DNA from: Bradyrhizobium iriomotense
GTDB lineage: Bacteria; Pseudomonadota; Alphaproteobacteria; Rhizobiales; Xanthobacteraceae
Length of the DNA: 64,000 nt
Direction: 5' to 3'
Assembly: GCF_018129405.1 (NCBI RefSeq)
Contig: NZ_JAFCLP010000007.1
Coordinates: 124,001-188,000, forward strand
Shown here: positions 62,685 through 64,000 of the stretch, piece after piece
Numbering within the stretch: position 1 is the first letter of the stretch
How the letters are laid out: every line of letters starts with the position of its first letter
The notes under the pieces: model-generated
The model's database searches: none
Seen by the model: only the letters and a program-made list of their open reading frames with translations
What the model was told of the DNA's origin: nothing
Program-made: the position numbers and the translations under genes

Positions 62685-63398
62685 TCAGGCTGCGGCGAGG
62701 GCCTCGACGCGCGCCGGGTCGAGCAGGCTGATTCCGCCGTGGATGATCTCGATCGCACCATGGCGTTCGAGCTTGGTGAAGGTGCGACTGACGGTTTCGA
62801 TGGTCAGGCCGAGATAGTCGGCGATGTCCTGGCGGCTCATCGGAAGCGGAACCGTGTCGGACGGTCCTTTGTGCGCCAATTGCCGTTCGCGCCAACCAAG
62901 CAGGAAAGCCGCGACCTTCTCGTCGGCCGAGCGGCGGCCGAGCAGAACCATATGGTCGCGTGCCTGGCTCAACTCCCGAATGGCCAGCTCGTTGATCCGC
63001 CTGAGCAGCTGCGGACGGTCCTCGATGAAGCGGCCGAAAGGTGCCTTTGCGAACTGGCAGACGGTCACCGCCCCGATTGCATCGGCCGAAAAATTGTGAC
63101 GGCCGGAAAGATTCATGCCCAGGAAATCGCCGGGCAAGGCAAATCCGACGATCTGCCGCCGGCCGTCGGGCAGCAGCTTGTACAGCCGCATGACGCCGTC
63201 AAGGACGTTGTAGAACGAGGTCGTGATGTCCTCCTCGGAGAACACGGTCTCGCCCGAGGAAAAGTGAACGCGGCGTCCGAGATGCTCGAACTCCCTGAGT
63301 TCGGCCGGCTCCAACGACGAACAGACCGCTGATCCACGTACGCCGCAATCGCTGCAGAAATGCCCGTTCGGCTCAATCGTGACCACGGAAGGCTTCAT
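62685..63398 (-). CDS. fnrN: Oxygen-sensing Fnr-type regulator (FnrN/AadR/FixK1-like)
   Basis: A 237-residue Crp/Fnr protein with the oxygen-sensing cysteines: Cys15, Cys18 and Cys26 near the N-terminus (HFCSDCGVRGSAVC) and Cys114 (TVCQFAK), as needed for a 4Fe-4S cluster. The effector domain has FALPGDFLGMNLSGRHNFSA, and the recognition helix DIADYLGLTIETVSRTFTKL contains the E..SR pattern that reads TTGAT half-sites. It should activate low-oxygen genes, including the two neighbours with boxes. A box at 63485 lies 87 bases upstream of its start, so autoregulation is possible. Confidence 0.9.
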   Translation of the reverse strand: MKPSVVTIEPNGHFCSDCGVRGSAVCSSLEPAELREFEHLGRRVHFSSGETVFSEEDITTSFYNVLDGVMRLYKLLPDGRRQIVGFALPGDFLGMNLSGRHNFSADAIGAVTVCQFAKAPFGRFIEDRPQLLRRINELAIRELSQARDHMVLLGRRSADEKVAAFLLGWRERQLAHKGPSDTVPLPMSRQDIADYLGLTIETVSRTFTKLERHGAIEIIHGGISLLDPARVEALAAA

Positions 63399-63484
63399 CC
63401 ACCGCTCCTAGCGTCGGTCCAGCTCCGCCCCCCGGCCGAGTCCGCCACGCACGGCTGCATTCTACTGCGCTGCCGCAAACGCGA

Positions 63485-63498
63485 TTGACCCAGATCAA
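63485..63498. promoter_or_regulatory. FNR/FixK-type box (TTGACCCAGATCAA)
   Basis: One mismatch from TTGAT-n4-ATCAA. It lies in the divergent region between the Fnr gene (87 bases) and the cytochrome c gene (58 bases to its ATG). Either or both genes may be controlled. Confidence 0.75.
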
Positions 63499-63556
63499 TT
63501 TTGGCCTCCCTCCCCCCTCTATTCTGCGTCGAGAGTTCGACGGGATCTCGCTTTCC

Positions 63557-63874
63557 ATGTTTCAGCACGCGCTCCGCCAGGGCCTGATTGGCCTGCTTCT
63601 GATCACGCCTGCGCTCGCAGCCCCTACCGCCGAACAACGCGGCAAAGCCTTTGCACGAGCCAATTGCGCGCGCTGCCACGCGATCGACCGCGTCTCCGAG
63701 AGCCCGCTCAAGATCGCACCCCCGCTACGCACCTTGCACCGGCGCTATCCGATCGAGACCCTTGGCGAGGCGCTGGCGGAAGGCATCTACACCGGCCACG
63801 CCGACATGCCCGCCTTCGAGCTCAATCCGGACCAGATCCACGATCTGCTGTCCTACCTGAAAACGCTCGAATAG
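63557..63874 (+). CDS. Small periplasmic c-type cytochrome
   Basis: A 105-residue monohaem cytochrome c. The signal peptide (LRQGLIGLLLITPALAA) is cleaved before PTAEQ. The haem site CARCH is at residues 37-41 and the axial Met is probably Met84 in ADMPAF. The fold size fits class I cytochromes. The ATG at 63557 is chosen because an earlier in-frame TTG lies inside the FNR box. It stands alone behind the oxygen-control site, so it likely donates electrons to a terminal oxidase or reductase under low oxygen. Confidence 0.88.
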   Translation: MFQHALRQGLIGLLLITPALAAPTAEQRGKAFARANCARCHAIDRVSESPLKIAPPLRTLHRRYPIETLGEALAEGIYTGHADMPAFELNPDQIHDLLSYLKTLE

Positions 63875-63880
63875 CCGGCC

Positions 63881-64000
63881 TCAGACCGCCTGCACCGTCC
63901 AGCCGATCAGCTCCTTGGCGATGCGGGCGAAAGCCGCATCGAACGCCGCAACGGCGGCCGCCGGCTCGACCTTGTCGAGCTTCTCGCTGGCCTCGACCAG
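63881..64000 (-). CDS. C-terminal end of a probable ABC-transport auxiliary lipoprotein (PqiC-like)
   Basis: The last 39 codons of a gene that continues beyond the window. They read LVEASEKLDKVEPAAAVAAF, then DAAFARIAKELIGWTVQAV and stop. The pattern AAFDAAFxRIAKELIxW resembles the final helix of MCE-associated lipoproteins of the PqiC/DUF330 type. The evidence is short, so the family is tentative. It converges with the cytochrome gene 6 bases away. Confidence 0.5.
   Translation of the reverse strand: MVEASEKLDKVEPAAAVAAFDAAFARIAKELIGWTVQAV

Overview
The window looks like chromosomal DNA of an alphaproteobacterium of the Bradyrhizobium/Nitrobacteraceae type. The signs are high GC with GTG and TTG starts, Omp25/Omp31-like surface barrels, several tripartite tricarboxylate (Bug/Tct) receptors, FixK/FNR-type boxes beside an oxygen-sensing Fnr protein, and palindromic intergenic repeats that I recall (not searched) as common in that group. 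I see no tRNA, rRNA, CRISPR array, transposase or phage gene. No gap between genes exceeds 300 bases.

Region 1 (1-15.1 kb) is a surface polysaccharide locus in two convergent operons. The plus-strand operon has the end of a Wzx-type flippase, two capsule-type carbohydrate proteins, a GT2 glycosyltransferase, a UDP-glucuronate decarboxylase (UDP-xylose supply) and a multi-spanning membrane protein that may be the polymerase. The minus-strand operon has a second flippase, an asparagine-synthase-like amidotransferase, two more glycosyltransferases, a methyltransferase, a hexapeptide acyltransferase and a sugar epimerase. A double-hairpin repeat separates them.

Region 2 (15.2-26.7 kb) is a type II secretion system. 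gspE-F-G-H-I-J-K-L-M and a short gspN/C-like gene run leftward, many with start/stop overlaps. The secretin gspD and a short prepilin peptidase run rightward from a 63-bp divergent control region. gspM starts with an in-frame 12-bp tandem repeat.

Region 3 (26.8-36.5 kb) is mixed: a Sel1-repeat protein, a very large M10/RTX metalloprotease with five ~123-residue repeats in an A-B-A-B-A pattern, a small exported protein, a class III CoA-transferase, a leishmanolysin-like protease with a small downstream partner, and two tandem Omp25/31 genes. Between and after the omp genes lie gene ghosts (a tctA 3' end and an omp 3' end) that record a tandem duplication.

Region 4 (36.5-49.9 kb) is carboxylate and glyoxylate metabolism: a complete TctABC transporter, two enoyl-CoA hydratase-like proteins, two serine--glyoxylate aminotransferase paralogues flanking an MFS transporter, a GntR regulator, a 991-residue FAD/Fe-S 2-hydroxyacid dehydrogenase and a GlcG-like protein.

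Region 5 (50-61.4 kb) is molybdenum enzymes and uptake: a formate-dehydrogenase-like molybdopterin oxidoreductase, an orphan Bug receptor, a two-subunit Mo-hydroxylase translationally coupled to a ModA-like protein without a signal peptide, an SDR, a TRAP transporter and a cyclase-family hydrolase.

Region 6 (61.4-64 kb) is an oxygen-response patch: a Crp-type regulator, an Fnr protein with the Fe-S cysteines, two FNR/FixK boxes, a 42-residue membrane protein behind one box, a c-type cytochrome behind the other, and the end of a probable transport-associated lipoprotein gene.
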